A stretch of 64,000 nucleotides of DNA, from NCBI GenBank assembly GCA_029204225.1, contig CM055098.1:17287775-17351774 (forward strand), read 5' to 3'. The notes under the pieces are model-generated. The model did not search any database. It saw only the letters and a program-made list of their open reading frames with translations, and was not told the origin of the DNA. Source of the stretch: Diphasiastrum complanatum (lineage: Eukaryota > Streptophyta > Lycopodiopsida > Lycopodiales > Lycopodiaceae). Both the position numbers and the translations under genes were made by a program. Below are positions 50,831 to 63,900 of this stretch, piece by piece; position 1 is the stretch's first letter; every line of letters begins with the position of its first letter.

Positions 50831-51956
50831 GTGCTCAAATTAGAATGATAGAAATGTTTCAATTGTTACATCCAATGCAAATAAAAGGCATTTACTTCTG
50901 ATCATTCAATCTTATTGTTTGTAAGCTCAATCCAAGCCTACTATTTGCAAGCTTAATCCAAGCTTAAGAGGAAAACAACAACAAGCTACATTTGTCTTAA
51001 TGAAGAGAGACTTCTTCCATAACCTATGACTCTTTAAATGCCTTTCTTGTGGGAGTTGGGAACTCAATGGACACTTTAGAAGGGCGCTCTCCTACTAGGT
51101 CCCATTGCCCCAAGTTGTGCAAGTATACTTTGGTCCTAGACCAATAAAGTGATATGGTTCAAGGTTGAGGCCCAAAGTTTAAAAAAATAGTCATCCAATG
51201 ACTTTCTAACACCTCACTAGGTTCCATACCTCCATCCAAGGCATAGACACCTACCTGTCCTTAACCGAGGACACTAGTACCTTAATCTAAGACACCTACC
51301 CTTAATACTAAGGGTACCTCTTATCCAAGGGTCACGTGACTCCCTACCTCTAACTAAGGTACAGTCACTTGCCTGCCCTTATCCAAGGGCACATACCCTT
51401 AATCCTAAGGGTACCTTGCCATTTAGCCCCCAACACTAAATGGACTATTAGGGGTCTGAAGTACTGCTAGTTACATAGGTATGTAACATTGGATCTGGTG
51501 CCATCTCGATGCATGCGGAAGCGGTATTCTCGAACCTGCTCCTCTCCGTCTGTCAAAGCTCGTAACTCATCAAGGTGGTCATCCATTCTGGTAAGAGGCC
51601 ACCCATGCTTTACACCCAAATTCGAACAGCATCTCTGTATCAATGGTTAACTCGTACAGTTCGAATATGTCACTCCGCACTCCACAAGGCACAGACTGTG
51701 CTTTCACCAACCTAATGGCAACACATTGCCTCATCTGTCCTACGTGCAGATGGCGCCAGGCCCGAATCGCGAGAACTGACCGTGCTTACACCTCAAGGGC
51801 AACACCTTGCCTCATCAAGTCCCTCGTTCTGCTGACCACCCCGACCGTGGGTGCACCCGTGCTTACACTGTGGGCAACACCTTGCACAACGGTTGTCCTG
51901 ACAAGTCCCAAAAAGTAAGCATCCCTGTGAGACTTGCATAGCTGACCGGCTAGTCG

Positions 51957-51968
51957 GCTCTGATACCA
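51957..51968 (-). other. tRNA-iMet primer-binding site
   Basis: The minus strand reads TGGTATCAGAGC two nucleotides after the LTR end. This fixes the orientation of the element and 51971-52891 as its 5' LTR. Confidence 0.9.
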
Positions 51969-51970
51969 CA

Positions 51971-52891
51971 TGTAGCGCTAGCATCTCAAAGGGCACTGGA
52001 ACTTGAGCGGTTTCTCCAACACGCGCTTAAGTCTACCATTCATCCATCATGCACTTACGTAAAAGCCAATTTAGAAACGTAACAATCTTATCCATTCAGA
52101 CTTTAAGAAAATTGGAATTCCAACCAACCCGAAAGCCAACTCAAAATCTGTCCCCAAAAGGTAACCAAAGGCAAAGACAAGCCACACATGAAACTCAAGG
52201 CATAGTGGTTGCCAAACTGACCAAATGGCATAGTGGCGAGCCACACGTCGGTGATGTGGACCCTTAGGCGCCGGCGACGCAAAAAGGTTGTAGTAAGGGT
52301 CCTTCCACTTGGACCAGTCCCGGAGGCGAAACCAAAATTGTAACTATCCCCAAGGATCAACTTTATTAAATTTGGAAGAGGTTGCATTCATACATAGACT
52401 GACTGGTCTCGGGGCCACCAACACGTGCTGGGCATTGTGCTTGGCTCGTGCTGGTAGAGGGAGCTGAGACCTGGTGACTGGATTCCTGGTGCTGGTTGAG
52501 CTGCCCAAGTTTTTGTCTGTCGGACTCCCCCTATAGTTCTGGTGTGATTCGGCACACCCCCTCTATCCTGGAATATAGGGGTGCTTTATGGTAAAGCACG
52601 CTTTTTAGGACTTAATTTTTATTTTGCTGATTAAGCCTGGCAAGCCTGGCAGAATCAGTCTGGCTCCCAGACATGGGTCCCGGAGCCATCCTGGCGGCAG
52701 ATTCAACTTGCTTCCTGACTAGGCCATGACTCGAGCTCCAGAGCTAGCTCATGACTTGTGACTACTTGACTGGATCACCATAGGTCGGAGGCTCAGTCCC
52801 TGACGTTCTAACTTGCTCTGGGACCTTAGGGAGCGTCACCCCTTAGAGTCTTACAGGGCACGCTGGGTGCACTCGAGTCAGCTTTACAATA
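51971..52891 (-). repeat. 5' LTR of the 4.0-kb element
   Basis: This 921-bp LTR pairs with 48869-49786. Outside it, GTCCA at 52892-52896 matches GTCCA at 48864-48868, a 5-bp target-site duplication. The outer end has mutated from TG to TA. LTR divergence is a few percent, so the insertion is fairly young. Confidence 0.92.
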
Positions 52892-52896
52892 GTCCA

Positions 52897-53340
52897 TCAT
52901 ATATGGCAGCTCGTCGAATACCATTCAATCGGGTAATAGGAGTTGCTAGCAGTAGCCAATGTTGGCCCAATCGTAGGTATAAGGTGGTCTGAATCTAAGA
53001 TCCGTCAGTATTAACCTCTAAGGCGAGAAAATAGGTGGTGATGTTTCCCAGAGTTGTATCTAGTGCTATTATAGTTGCAGATCCCCAATTTAAGATCCGT
53101 ACTACAGGACAAAATCTTCTTAGATTAACGAAATGTGTTATAGTATCATATAATTCATGATTGATATTGGTGTCATACTGAACAAGATAGAATTGCTATG
53201 GATATTGCTTCAGGATGACTGGTGAAGGCTAGTACCAATCTTGCAATATACTTTGGGAGTTTGGCTTCCAACTAACCTCTTTACTCTATACAAACTCGGA
53301 TTAGCACAATCCACTCGGTCTTCTGATTCCATAAACAATT
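52897..53340. other. Leader-like sequence before the gag ORF
   Basis: No coding frame is recognised. It should hold the rest of the copia relic and the 5' untranslated leader of the following element. I find no copy of the LTR at 55721-56251 here, so the 5' LTR of that element is missing. Confidence 0.45.
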
Positions 53341-54264
53341 TTGATGACTGTGGTGTTGGATCTGATTTATGCCACTAGTTTTAGAAAGTTGTGCAATATG
53401 ATGGATCGTGCACTTAATTTGGAGCACTTATCTACAAGCCATATAAACACTCAACAGAAACCTTATTATTACAACCAACGACTGTCTGAATATGTTAGTC
53501 CTACCTTTGATGGAAGCATTCACTCCATTAATGTCGACAGTTGGCTAGAAGATTTGGATTATAACTTCTATTATAGTGGAGGTATTGATGACAGTAGTAT
53601 GGTTTTCTTTGCCTCATCGGGTTTCCAAGGACGTGTTCAGTCATGGTGGAATATCGTTCACGACTTTCTTCCTGAGAACTGGTTAACTTTCAAAAGAGTT
53701 TGTAGACAGATCTTCAATCGATCTGACTTCATCCAATGGTGTTCTTTGGACCAAACAACTACAGTTGTTGAGTACAATAGAGAATTCCAACAAATGGTCC
53801 CAGTATTCGATTATGGAGAAGTATATCTTGTACAATGCTATATATATGGCTTACGACCTCAATATCGGAGCATTCTAGAAAACTATCTACAAACTACTTC
53901 TCTCTGGTCTGGATTCCAATTAAGGAAAACTATGGAATATGCTTTAAAGTACGAGCCACAAGAACAAAGGCTTAAATTGGAAGCTGAAAGGAAAGAAGAA
54001 CAATCCAAGTGGTTTGAGGAAATGAAGATGCGGATTCAGAAAGTGAGTGTATACACTAAAGCATCAGTGGATCGACAACCGCATATGAATGAAAGGGAAG
54101 AAAATTCTAAAGATGAAGATGATTTCAGCAATGAGTCTGATGAACCAAGTGACAAAGATGAAGCGGATGAGAGAAGTGAGGACAATGAGTCATATGAACA
54201 AAGCGATGACGAGAGTGAAGGCCCAGATCCAAACACAATTGCAACAACAGATGGTGAAAATTAG
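53341..54264 (+). CDS. LTR-retrotransposon gag protein, 307 aa
   Basis: The frame contains the retrotransposon gag (capsid) core: YVSPTFDGSIHSINVDSWLE, then GFQGRVQSWWNIVHDFLPEN and VYLVQCYIYGLRPQYR. Residues about 215-240 are charged and helical (RLKLEAERKEEQSKWFEEMK). The last 60 residues are very acidic (DEDDFSNESDEPSDKDEADE). No CCHC knuckle is seen. The frame is intact and ends with TAG at 54262, after which the same frame stays open into the next ORF. Capsid formation is the expected role. Confidence 0.85.
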   Translation: MMTVVLDLIYATSFRKLCNMMDRALNLEHLSTSHINTQQKPYYYNQRLSEYVSPTFDGSIHSINVDSWLEDLDYNFYYSGGIDDSSMVFFASSGFQGRVQSWWNIVHDFLPENWLTFKRVCRQIFNRSDFIQWCSLDQTTTVVEYNREFQQMVPVFDYGEVYLVQCYIYGLRPQYRSILENYLQTTSLWSGFQLRKTMEYALKYEPQEQRLKLEAERKEEQSKWFEEMKMRIQKVSVYTKASVDRQPHMNEREENSKDEDDFSNESDEPSDKDEADERSEDNESYEQSDDESEGPDPNTIATTDGEN

Positions 54265-54297
54265 GATTCAGACAAAGGTCAAAATTTAGATCGGGAT

Positions 54298-55395
54298 GTG
54301 AAGATAATTGAACATCCTTTCGAGTTTCACTTCAACCATCAAAGTCTGGAACTTGACCTACATCAATGCCTTAATCTGGTCAATGAACAAGCAATTGTGG
54401 ATCGTCAGATTGGAAATATTGCTACGCTCGAAGAAAGTCGATCAAGGCATTCACCAAACTTTCAGATTGAGGACTATATGGCACCGATATTCCATGGTTT
54501 GGAATTAAGTGGATTTTTAAATGATCCAACTGTGAACCAATTCATTTCGATTTGGAAGCTTTCGAAAAATATTTTTATTTTTGACAATAATCTGATGGAG
54601 TATGAGGTATTCAGCATGGATACTGGTAAAAATGAAGAGATTTCATTAATCCATGGAAATCCTACTTGTATCAATACTTTGGATTATTGTTTAATGTCTC
54701 GTGGATCCATTAGTCAAGAGCTTCAAGTAGCTTCCGTTGGAGAAACCTATTTCTATGGATTCTCTAGAATTCAATTGCCAATATCTAATTTACGCACTTA
54801 TCCAGAATGTACGGACGTGAATAATGATTGGGAATATTCTCTCAATCAACCAACAATCTATAGAAAACTGACTAAAAAAAATACCATCAATTTATATCAA
54901 TTTCTTTGGAGAGGTCTACATTGCTCAATGGACTCTAATGTAATCAATCTTCAATTGAGTAATGTCAACAATGATTGTTCATCAATGGTTATTTGGAACA
55001 ATCAAGACATCAAATCCATGGTTCAACTTTGGATTGGGATTGATGCTTCAACGATTTATATGGGCAACTGCAAATTTTATATTTCGAGACAAGAGTCCAT
55101 TTTTGAGGTCAATCAGGTCAAATATTCACAACCATCTATGAATGAGGTATTGATCAAATTTGAAAAAATATATTTCGGTCAACAGTATGCCCAGAATTAC
55201 GTTTCACCATACGGCCAGATTTTAACATTCATGCCGACTACTTCGTATAGAGCATTTATATTTGAACAACAATTCATCACTACCATTGCTCATGGAAGAA
55301 TTATAATGTTCTTCATCAAGTTGGTTAAACAACATGGATCTACGGTAGAAGAGCTAGATGCAACACAAAACCAAGAATCCAAGAGAATTGGATAA
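54298..55395 (+). CDS. Unknown 365-aa ORF in frame with gag
   Basis: I do not recognise this protein. It follows gag in the same frame. After the TAG at 54262 the codons run DSDKGQNLDRDVK without a stop to the ATG at 54298, so gag and this ORF may be one 684-codon unit with a single TAG. It has no retropepsin DTG/DSG, no RT YxDD and no integrase zinc finger. It holds mixed hydrophobic and polar segments such as YQFLWRGLHCSMDSN, VQLWIGIDASTIYMGNCKFY and GQILTFMPTTSYRAFIFEQQ. A short further frame (55358-55612) overlaps its end. Its position between gag and the polypurine tract suggests a replaced or captured sequence. Confidence 0.6.
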   Translation: MKIIEHPFEFHFNHQSLELDLHQCLNLVNEQAIVDRQIGNIATLEESRSRHSPNFQIEDYMAPIFHGLELSGFLNDPTVNQFISIWKLSKNIFIFDNNLMEYEVFSMDTGKNEEISLIHGNPTCINTLDYCLMSRGSISQELQVASVGETYFYGFSRIQLPISNLRTYPECTDVNNDWEYSLNQPTIYRKLTKKNTINLYQFLWRGLHCSMDSNVINLQLSNVNNDCSSMVIWNNQDIKSMVQLWIGIDASTIYMGNCKFYISRQESIFEVNQVKYSQPSMNEVLIKFEKIYFGQQYAQNYVSPYGQILTFMPTTSYRAFIFEQQFITTIAHGRIIMFFIKLVKQHGSTVEELDATQNQESKRIG

Positions 55396-55720
55396 GCATC
55401 CAATTTGTTATGATGTCGAGGAAGCAGACAAAAGAAGATATTGTGGTGATGCACTCTGTCCATTCCATATAGGTTGGTTGCCAACAAGCAATATGGTGCT
55501 TCATCAAATTCTTCTTCGACCATCAATTTTCCTCCATGGGAACAAGGATTACAGTCTGAAGCTAACAAAATGGATTCAATTCGACAGCTTTGGATTTGTA
55601 ATGAGACAATAATTTTGTGGACGACACATCCTCATCAATCCTGACTACTTAACCAAGGCAATCCAGCTGATCAGACAAGCATCTTCATTTTTGAGGACAA
55701 AAATGTTTAAGTAGGGGGAG

Positions 55721-56251
55721 TGTCATGTACTACTAGTACATTAGTGCTTATCAATGCATCAGAATATCCATTGTAAGCTTTGTAGGCCCAAAAGGAGCTA
55801 TTAGCCTTAAGAACAAGGTGGTTCCCTCTTTAGGCCCTCCAAAGTAATTAATAAGGATAATAGGCCAACAAGGGCCCAATGTAGCCTAAATAGTACTTAA
55901 CAAGGGCTAACTATCCCTCAAGATAGTTAAGTTTAGTTAAATGAGAGCATTGTCTATAACTAGGCAAGAGACATCAATTTGTGAATCTTTTGGCTCATTT
56001 GCAAGTGAGAGCTTCTAGCTTCCTTGTGAATGTGAGCCATAGGGATCTCCATTGTTAGGTCTCATGTGCCCTATCCACATGAATCAATGCTCCATTTCCA
56101 TTGATTATACTCTTTCCTTCATTGCTAATGTTATTCCATTGTGATCTCCATGTTTCTAGCTTTCTATGGATATGCTATTTTGAATGCTTTGTACTTTTCT
56201 TGCTCTTTACTTCCATTGTAGTTGCTATTTGCTTAGATTTGGCACATGACA
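55721..56251 (+). repeat. 3' LTR of the gag/unknown-ORF element
   Basis: The LTR begins TGTCATG right after the polypurine tract AAGTAGGGGGAG and the typical TTGAGGACAAAAATG block. It ends CATGACA. The 7-bp ends are perfect inverted repeats and the length is 531 bp. Confidence 0.85.
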
Positions 56252-56256
56252 TCACT

Positions 56257-56700
56257 TCACTTCCATCTAAAACCCCATCTTCCATCTAAATCTACCCTAA
56301 ATATGACTTGGGAGGCCAAATTTTTTCTTGCCTCCACTATTTTATTTTTATCTTGCAACGATTGGGTGGACCAATCAATCATGTGATCTTTTTCAAAATA
56401 CAAGGCAACTAAATCACGCCAACGAGCAATAACTACATTGCCCCTTTGATCTTTAATGACACCACCAGATGGATTAACATCATAATAGAGACAACAAGAC
56501 TCTTGGGAAGGTGCATCCATGGAAGGTCTCCTCTCGAATGATTCACCCAAAGAAGATATCACAACATTCTTGATTATCTCTCTTTGTTAGGGAGAGAGAT
56601 TTTCATACCAATCTCATGTATATTGCTCGGGTTCCTCACAAGGTCTTCTTCTAGATGGCCTCCCACTCGATCTTCCACTCAACCGTCCACTTGATGACAT
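56257..56700 (-). pseudogene. Unknown TE-like ORF with one stop
   Basis: From an ATG at 56700 the minus strand reads SSGRLSGRSSGRPS and then RRPCEEPEQYT. A TGA follows, then DWYENLSPNKEIIKNVV, SSLGESFERRPSM, VNPSGGVIKDQRGN and VVIARWRDLVALYFEKD, to a stop at 56257. I do not recognise the family. The Arg/Ser/Gly-rich start and position among transposons suggest a transposon accessory protein. It abuts the LTR at 56251. Confidence 0.4.
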
Positions 56701-57743
<1,043 letters not shown>

Positions 57744-57958
57744 CTCTCAAAAATTCTCTTTCTAGAATTTTCTAAAAACATTGTCTCTTTCTAAGATGAA
57801 CGTGTTTGCCCTTCAACCCTGATCCAAATGCGTTTTCTTCACAATAGCCTACATTCTTCACTCAATAAAAATTTCCATTATCAAATGAGTGGTTTATTTT
57901 GATCATTCCATCAAACAATCACTCAATCATACGAATAATTGTCCTATCTAAAAATCTG

Positions 57959-58147
57959 TTAATTAATCAAATAACAAACGTCTCTTGATGTTTTAGCTTC
58001 AGCTATGTGTCCAATCTGTGTATCTGATATATTGAGAATAATAAGCGCGAAAGCTTTATCGTCCTTCGATTTCCACTTTGAGTCGTCGTCTTTAGGTTTA
58101 TCTTCTCGCTTGTCTGCGATGAGACCGACTTTACTTTGAGAATCCAT
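57959..58147 (-). pseudogene. Ty1/copia gag N-terminus
   Basis: The frame starts MDSQSKVGLIADKREDK and continues KWKSKDDKAFALIILNISD, then TQIGHIAEAKTSRDVCYLIN and a stop. This is the usual start of copia gag. It lies downstream of a primer-binding site and LTR, so it is the 5' end of a minus-strand element. Everything beyond about 57950 is lost. Confidence 0.82.
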
Positions 58148-58341
58148 CTGGAACTTAGTCTATCAATTGTATCGATGACGCTAAGATGCAGTAATGCCAA
58201 CAATAGAAAATCAATTCTCTGATACTGAAAGGTTGAAAGGAATTGAAGAGTATGATATCAATTTGATATCGCGAAAGATATCAAGTATTAGAGCTTTCGC
58301 TCTGATATCATGTTGAAATCAGATAAAGAAGTAGTGAAATT

Positions 58342-58353
58342 GCTCTAATACCA
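58342..58353 (-). other. tRNA-iMet primer-binding site
   Basis: The minus strand reads TGGTATTAGAGC immediately after the LTR end GACA. One mismatch (T for C) to the usual site is present. Confidence 0.85.
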
Positions 58354-59150
<797 letters not shown>

Positions 59151-59217
59151 AATTGTTGATAAGTGGTGAAATTGGCTGCAAACATTCTGTCTGCATAAAT
59201 GAACCAAAACTATAGCT

Positions 59218-60142
<925 letters not shown>

Positions 60143-60144
<2 letters not shown>

Positions 60145-60771
60145 TATGTGTGTGTGTATTTTGATTAAGATTTATAGTAGTAGATGACTAGATAATGTTT
60201 GATGGTAATTGTATGTTTGAATTTGCTTATAATAATGGTTCAATTGTGTAATATAATGTTATTTTTTAATTGCTTGTGCATGTGACAAAAACATTAAAAA
60301 AAGAGAGAGCAAGCGTTTAAAGAGCGAGCAATTGCATGTTTGCACTTAAGCTTCGAGTGAGTTTACTGGTGAGTTTGTGTTATTTCAATTTGCTATATTA
60401 TTAGAATATGTTATCTAACATAGTAAGAAATTAAATGTAATTCATAATTTTCATTTTGTTCAAAGCAATATCGTATTTTATCGCATACACTAGCAATTAA
60501 TTAATATGCAAAGGTGAAATGTAGATAATTAAAATCCCCAATCCTAGGAAGGTGTATAGCCCTTACTTTTTCTCCCGTTAAAGGCGAGGTTCTAATCTTT
60601 CCAACTTGTATGGAAAAACCTACACGTCGCAGGGAGGGAATATGTGGTGACATTCTGAAATAGGACATAACTGCAAGGTTCGGGTATTATAATTATCACA
60701 TTCAACTCTATCTATAAAAATATACATAAAAAATATTGCGATGAATATAAAAAAAAGAATGATAGATAATC
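60143..60771. other. 3' flank of the CACTA transposase
   Basis: No gene is seen. A CACTAGCAATTAATTAATATG at about 60488 could be the terminal repeat of the CACTA element, but the other end is outside the window. Confidence 0.35.
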
Positions 60772-61210
60772 ATAGATCATTCTCATCATTTACATCATTT
60801 TCGTCATCACACAAGTCTTGACACTCATCTGAATCTAGGTCTAGGTATAATCGTAAATTTTCGATCGTGTCTCTTTCATGATGTGAGTTACCCTCATATT
60901 CAATCTCCTCTTCTTCTAATTCTATCTCATCCAAACGTGAGGGCCTCAAATACCCCCAATTTGGTCTTGTACAATCGTAGGAATCTCATCATTTTCATTC
61001 GTACTTTCTTCTCCCATCATTTCGACATCATTTCGAGTTTGGATGAGTGGTTCAGGTTCTTCCAAAAGGTCGCCAAAATTGGGTGGTGGTTCGTCGTGTG
61101 TATCCAATTCAACAATATCTTTTCCTTCAAACACGCGTCGTTTTCTTGCATTAAGTTGGATCACATACCACCATCTTGGGTCTATTCGATATGGATGGAA
61201 TATAATCTGC
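60772..61210 (-). pseudogene. CACTA transposase C-terminus (end of DUF4216-like region, acidic tail)
   Basis: The minus strand reads FHPYRIDPRWWYVIQLNARK, then FEGKDIVELDTHDEPPPNFG and a stop at 60946. In another frame an acidic tail continues (RPSRLDEIELEEEEIEYEG to DDENDVNDENDL, stop near 60772). So there is a frameshift or a missed intron near 60955. This is the last part of the TNP2-like protein family, following DUF4216. Confidence 0.7.
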
Positions 61211-61293
61211 CAAAGAATTGAAAAAAAATTAAGTTAGTATTATAGGATTGATACATAAATGATTGGATTGCAAATATTAATGACATTGAAATT

Positions 61294-61656
61294 TTAGAGT
61301 CTCACTTGTTCGCAATGTTGTGGCAATACTAAAGTGTCATGAGAGTCCATCGATATACATTTTGTTGAGTCGATTTGAAAAAACTTTGAGTTATGATTTC
61401 TAATTGTGGCGTTGCTTCCACGATAGATGACCTTAAACCATTTTACGTCAAAAATAAAGTATTTGCCATTAGTCTTGTAATCGATTTCATAAATATGTTG
61501 CAATGTGCCGACATAATCTAGGTCACCCGAAATGATATTAGGGTCTCTCGCACTAGAACGACTCTCTTGTTGAAAGTTGGCCATTATACCACAATCATAT
61601 GTACGTCGCTTGTTGTCAACTCTCTCAACACGGTAATGGTGTCCATATGCAAACAT
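61294..61656 (-). pseudogene. CACTA transposase, DUF4216-like exon
   Basis: The frame contains FAYGHHYRVERVDNKRRTYD, then GTLQHIYEIDYKTNGKYFIF and DVKWFKVIYRG, typical of the DUF4216 region that follows DUF4218 in plant CACTA transposases (Y.G.L..I.E.DY...DVKWF). It ends LVLPQHCEQV before a GT donor, and the next exon continues with FHPYRIDPRW. Confidence 0.8.
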
Positions 61657-61779
61657 GACGATGTATGATGTATACTAAAACACAAAAAAAAAAAAAAAAA
61701 CAAATGTGTGTAATTAAAAATACTATTTTGATTGATATTTCTTCTTCGTTTCAATGTTATGTTTCTTTCCTTTTTGGCT

Positions 61780-62170
61780 TCTTCATACCTTGAAATCCAC
61801 TTTTCCATTTGTCCACAATTATATAATATGAATGCGTCAATTTTTTCTTTTAATTGAGGTGAAAGTCTTTTTTGCACACCATTTTCTTGTGGTACTTCAC
61901 CCTTAACACGTTCATCTTCTTCTTCACACCACATTTTTGGACTTGCAGGATGCAATTGTGAGATTATTTCAGTGATATAAAACAAAGATTCCTGTACAAG
62001 CCAAGTTTCTGCAATGCTACCTTCTAGCCTTGGCTTTTGTCTCACAAATCCCTTCAAAACTTTCATAAAGCGCTCAAGGTAGAACATCCATCTCGTGTGC
62101 ACAGGTCTTGCAATTGATACTTCTTCGACCAAATGCACTAGAAGATGAACTTGTATATCCAAAGAGAAAG
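61780..62170 (-). pseudogene. CACTA transposase, DUF4218-like exon
   Basis: The frame reads DIQVHLLVHLVEEVSIARP, then VHTRWMFYLERFMKVLKGFV and RLEGSIAETWLVQESLFYIT. This is the conserved DUF4218 core (HL..HLVEE, RWMY..ER..G.LK, PEGSIAE). It continues in a Lys/Glu-rich segment ending RYEEAKKER before the next intron. Confidence 0.88.
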
Positions 62171-62254
62171 TTTTAATACATTAGATTGTTTAACACATAA
62201 AAAAATTAAAATATCACATATTTATACAAATGCTTAAAAAAATATACAAACCTA

Positions 62255-62977
62255 ATCATCGATGACAAATTGTAAAGCGTATTTCGTACGTCATCGTTGA
62301 AGAGACCTCGAATAGAAAGTGGAAGTATGAATTGCAACATCTTATGTCAATCATGTGATTTCAATCCACTTAATTTACCATCTTTGGTAAATGACTTGCA
62401 TAAAGAATGTGCATAGTCTGTTGGAGTTCTCATTTGTTTTATGCCATATGAGAGTTGCTCTTTTGTAAGAATCCACGGCACGCTAGGTAGAATCTCATCT
62501 CCACCTTCGGTGTATTGAATCCAATAGTTCACATCGGCCGCTTGTAGATCTTTACGAGCTGCGGAGTTGTCTTTTATGCCAATGATGTGGTTCCATAAGG
62601 ATTCACCGACATTTTTTACTATGTGCATAGGATCCAATAGATGGTTTATCAATAAATTCCTCCAATAGGGTAATTTATGAAAAATAGACAAATGTTTCAT
62701 ACCATCAATTGATTCATTCCATGAAGAATTAACGTCGTGATGTTTAAGCCATTCACCATGCCATTCCGCTACTCTCATGCGTGGGGGTGGTGGTGTAGTT
62801 AGAGGATTATCTCCTCGCCCTCCAAAAAATCGCCTATTCAACCTTCGAAAAGGATGATCAAGCGGCAAGTATTTGCGATGATTTTCGTACACCGCTTTTT
62901 TTAACATATTTGTGCTATGTCGACCCTCCAAAAGTGGTCCACAAATATAACATGCATTGTAACCCAATGTGGTTAAA
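62255..62977 (-). pseudogene. CACTA TNP2-like transposase, central exon
   Basis: The frame reads GYNACYICGPLLEGRHSTNM, then ENHRKYLPLDHPFRRLNRRF and LLINHLLDPMHIVKNVGESL. The MHIVKNVGESL part is the most conserved block of Transposase_21. GLKSHD is followed by TGA where tryptophan is expected (HDWHKML), a TGG-to-TGA change. The frame then continues MLQFILPLSIRGLFNDDVRN to the exon end at 62255. Confidence 0.88.
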
Positions 62978-63070
62978 CTTGCATAGTTCGTAAACCAAAT
63001 TAAACATAAGCTTAGTTAAATATACTCAAATGTTAAACCCTAAAACGGATGAGATTTATTATATAGATAC

Positions 63071-63802
63071 CTGAACATTCGCTTAAACCGGGGTAGTCAT
63101 GCATCGTCCACATTAAAATTCCACGAGCAACAAAGTTTCGTTGTTGTAAAGGTCTCGAGATGTCGTAAGCGTGAATACCATTCCAAAGAATGCACAATTC
63201 ATCGATCAAAGGTGCAAGATACATATCCATGTTCTTGGCCTTGTACTTTCCTGGAATCAATAAAGCCAATAACAAGTGTTTCTATACTCAACCATGGAGG
63301 TATGTTGTAATTAACGAGCACAACTGGCCATGTGGACCAAGTTGATGCTTGAACGCTAAAAGGATCTATGCCATCCATAGCAATGCCAAATCTAAAATTA
63401 CGAGGTTCGTTTTTAAACTCGGACCATTGGTCTTCAATATGTTTCCATGCAGGTGAATCACTTGGTACTTGCATCACATCATCCGTAGATTGATTTTTGA
63501 CATGCCAATCCATTAGTTGTGCCAAAGATTTACATCGAAATAAATGTTGCAATCGTGGGATAATTGGAAAATGTCATAACACTTTTCGTGGCACTTTATC
63601 CCCTTGTACGTCATCTCGAAAACGTGAAGCGTTACACACTGGACATTGAAGCTTTTCTGAATGCTCAGCTCTATATAGAACATGGTCTTCTGGACATGCA
63701 TGTATTGTGTCGTAATCCATTCCAAGCACGGTCATCATCTTTCGTGCTTCTTTTCGTGTTTTAGGTATCACATTTTCTTTCGGAAGTATTCGATGCAACA
63801 AC
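63071..63802 (-). pseudogene. CACTA TNP2-like transposase, N-terminal exon
   Basis: The frame reads RKMMTVLGMDYDTIHACPED, then YRAEHSEKLQCPVCNASRF with the paired cysteines of the zinc-like N-terminal motif. RFGIAMDGIDPFS, the block around the first catalytic Asp, and WPVVLVNYNIPPWLS follow. KVL is followed by TGA where CGA (Arg, VLRHFP) is expected, a CpG-type change. A one-base frameshift lies near 63280, after which LIPGKYKAKNMDMYLAPLID continues in the second frame. With these lesions the gene is probably inactive, although the domains are nearly complete. Confidence 0.88.
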
Positions 63803-63900
63803 CTAAAAAGAGAGCAATGTGAGTTGTTATAAAAGAAAAAAAAAATTAACTTAATGTAAATATGCTATAAATTATAATAGTTGTGTTATGCGTGAAGTAC

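Larger units (their letters stand above)
49787..51970 (-). mobile_element. Internal region of a non-autonomous LTR retrotransposon
   Basis: Only 2.2 kb lies between the LTRs. It holds an aspartic-protease C-terminal remnant and an internally repeated frame, both on the minus strand, but no RT or integrase. The part near 51550-51970 (MDDHLDELRAL... frame) may be a gag leader remnant. The element would depend on proteins supplied in trans. Confidence 0.8.

Noticed and set aside
60488-60510. CACTA terminal repeat
   Set aside because: The CACTAGCAATT start is suggestive, but the partner end is outside the window and no 3-bp duplication can be tested, so I did not annotate it.
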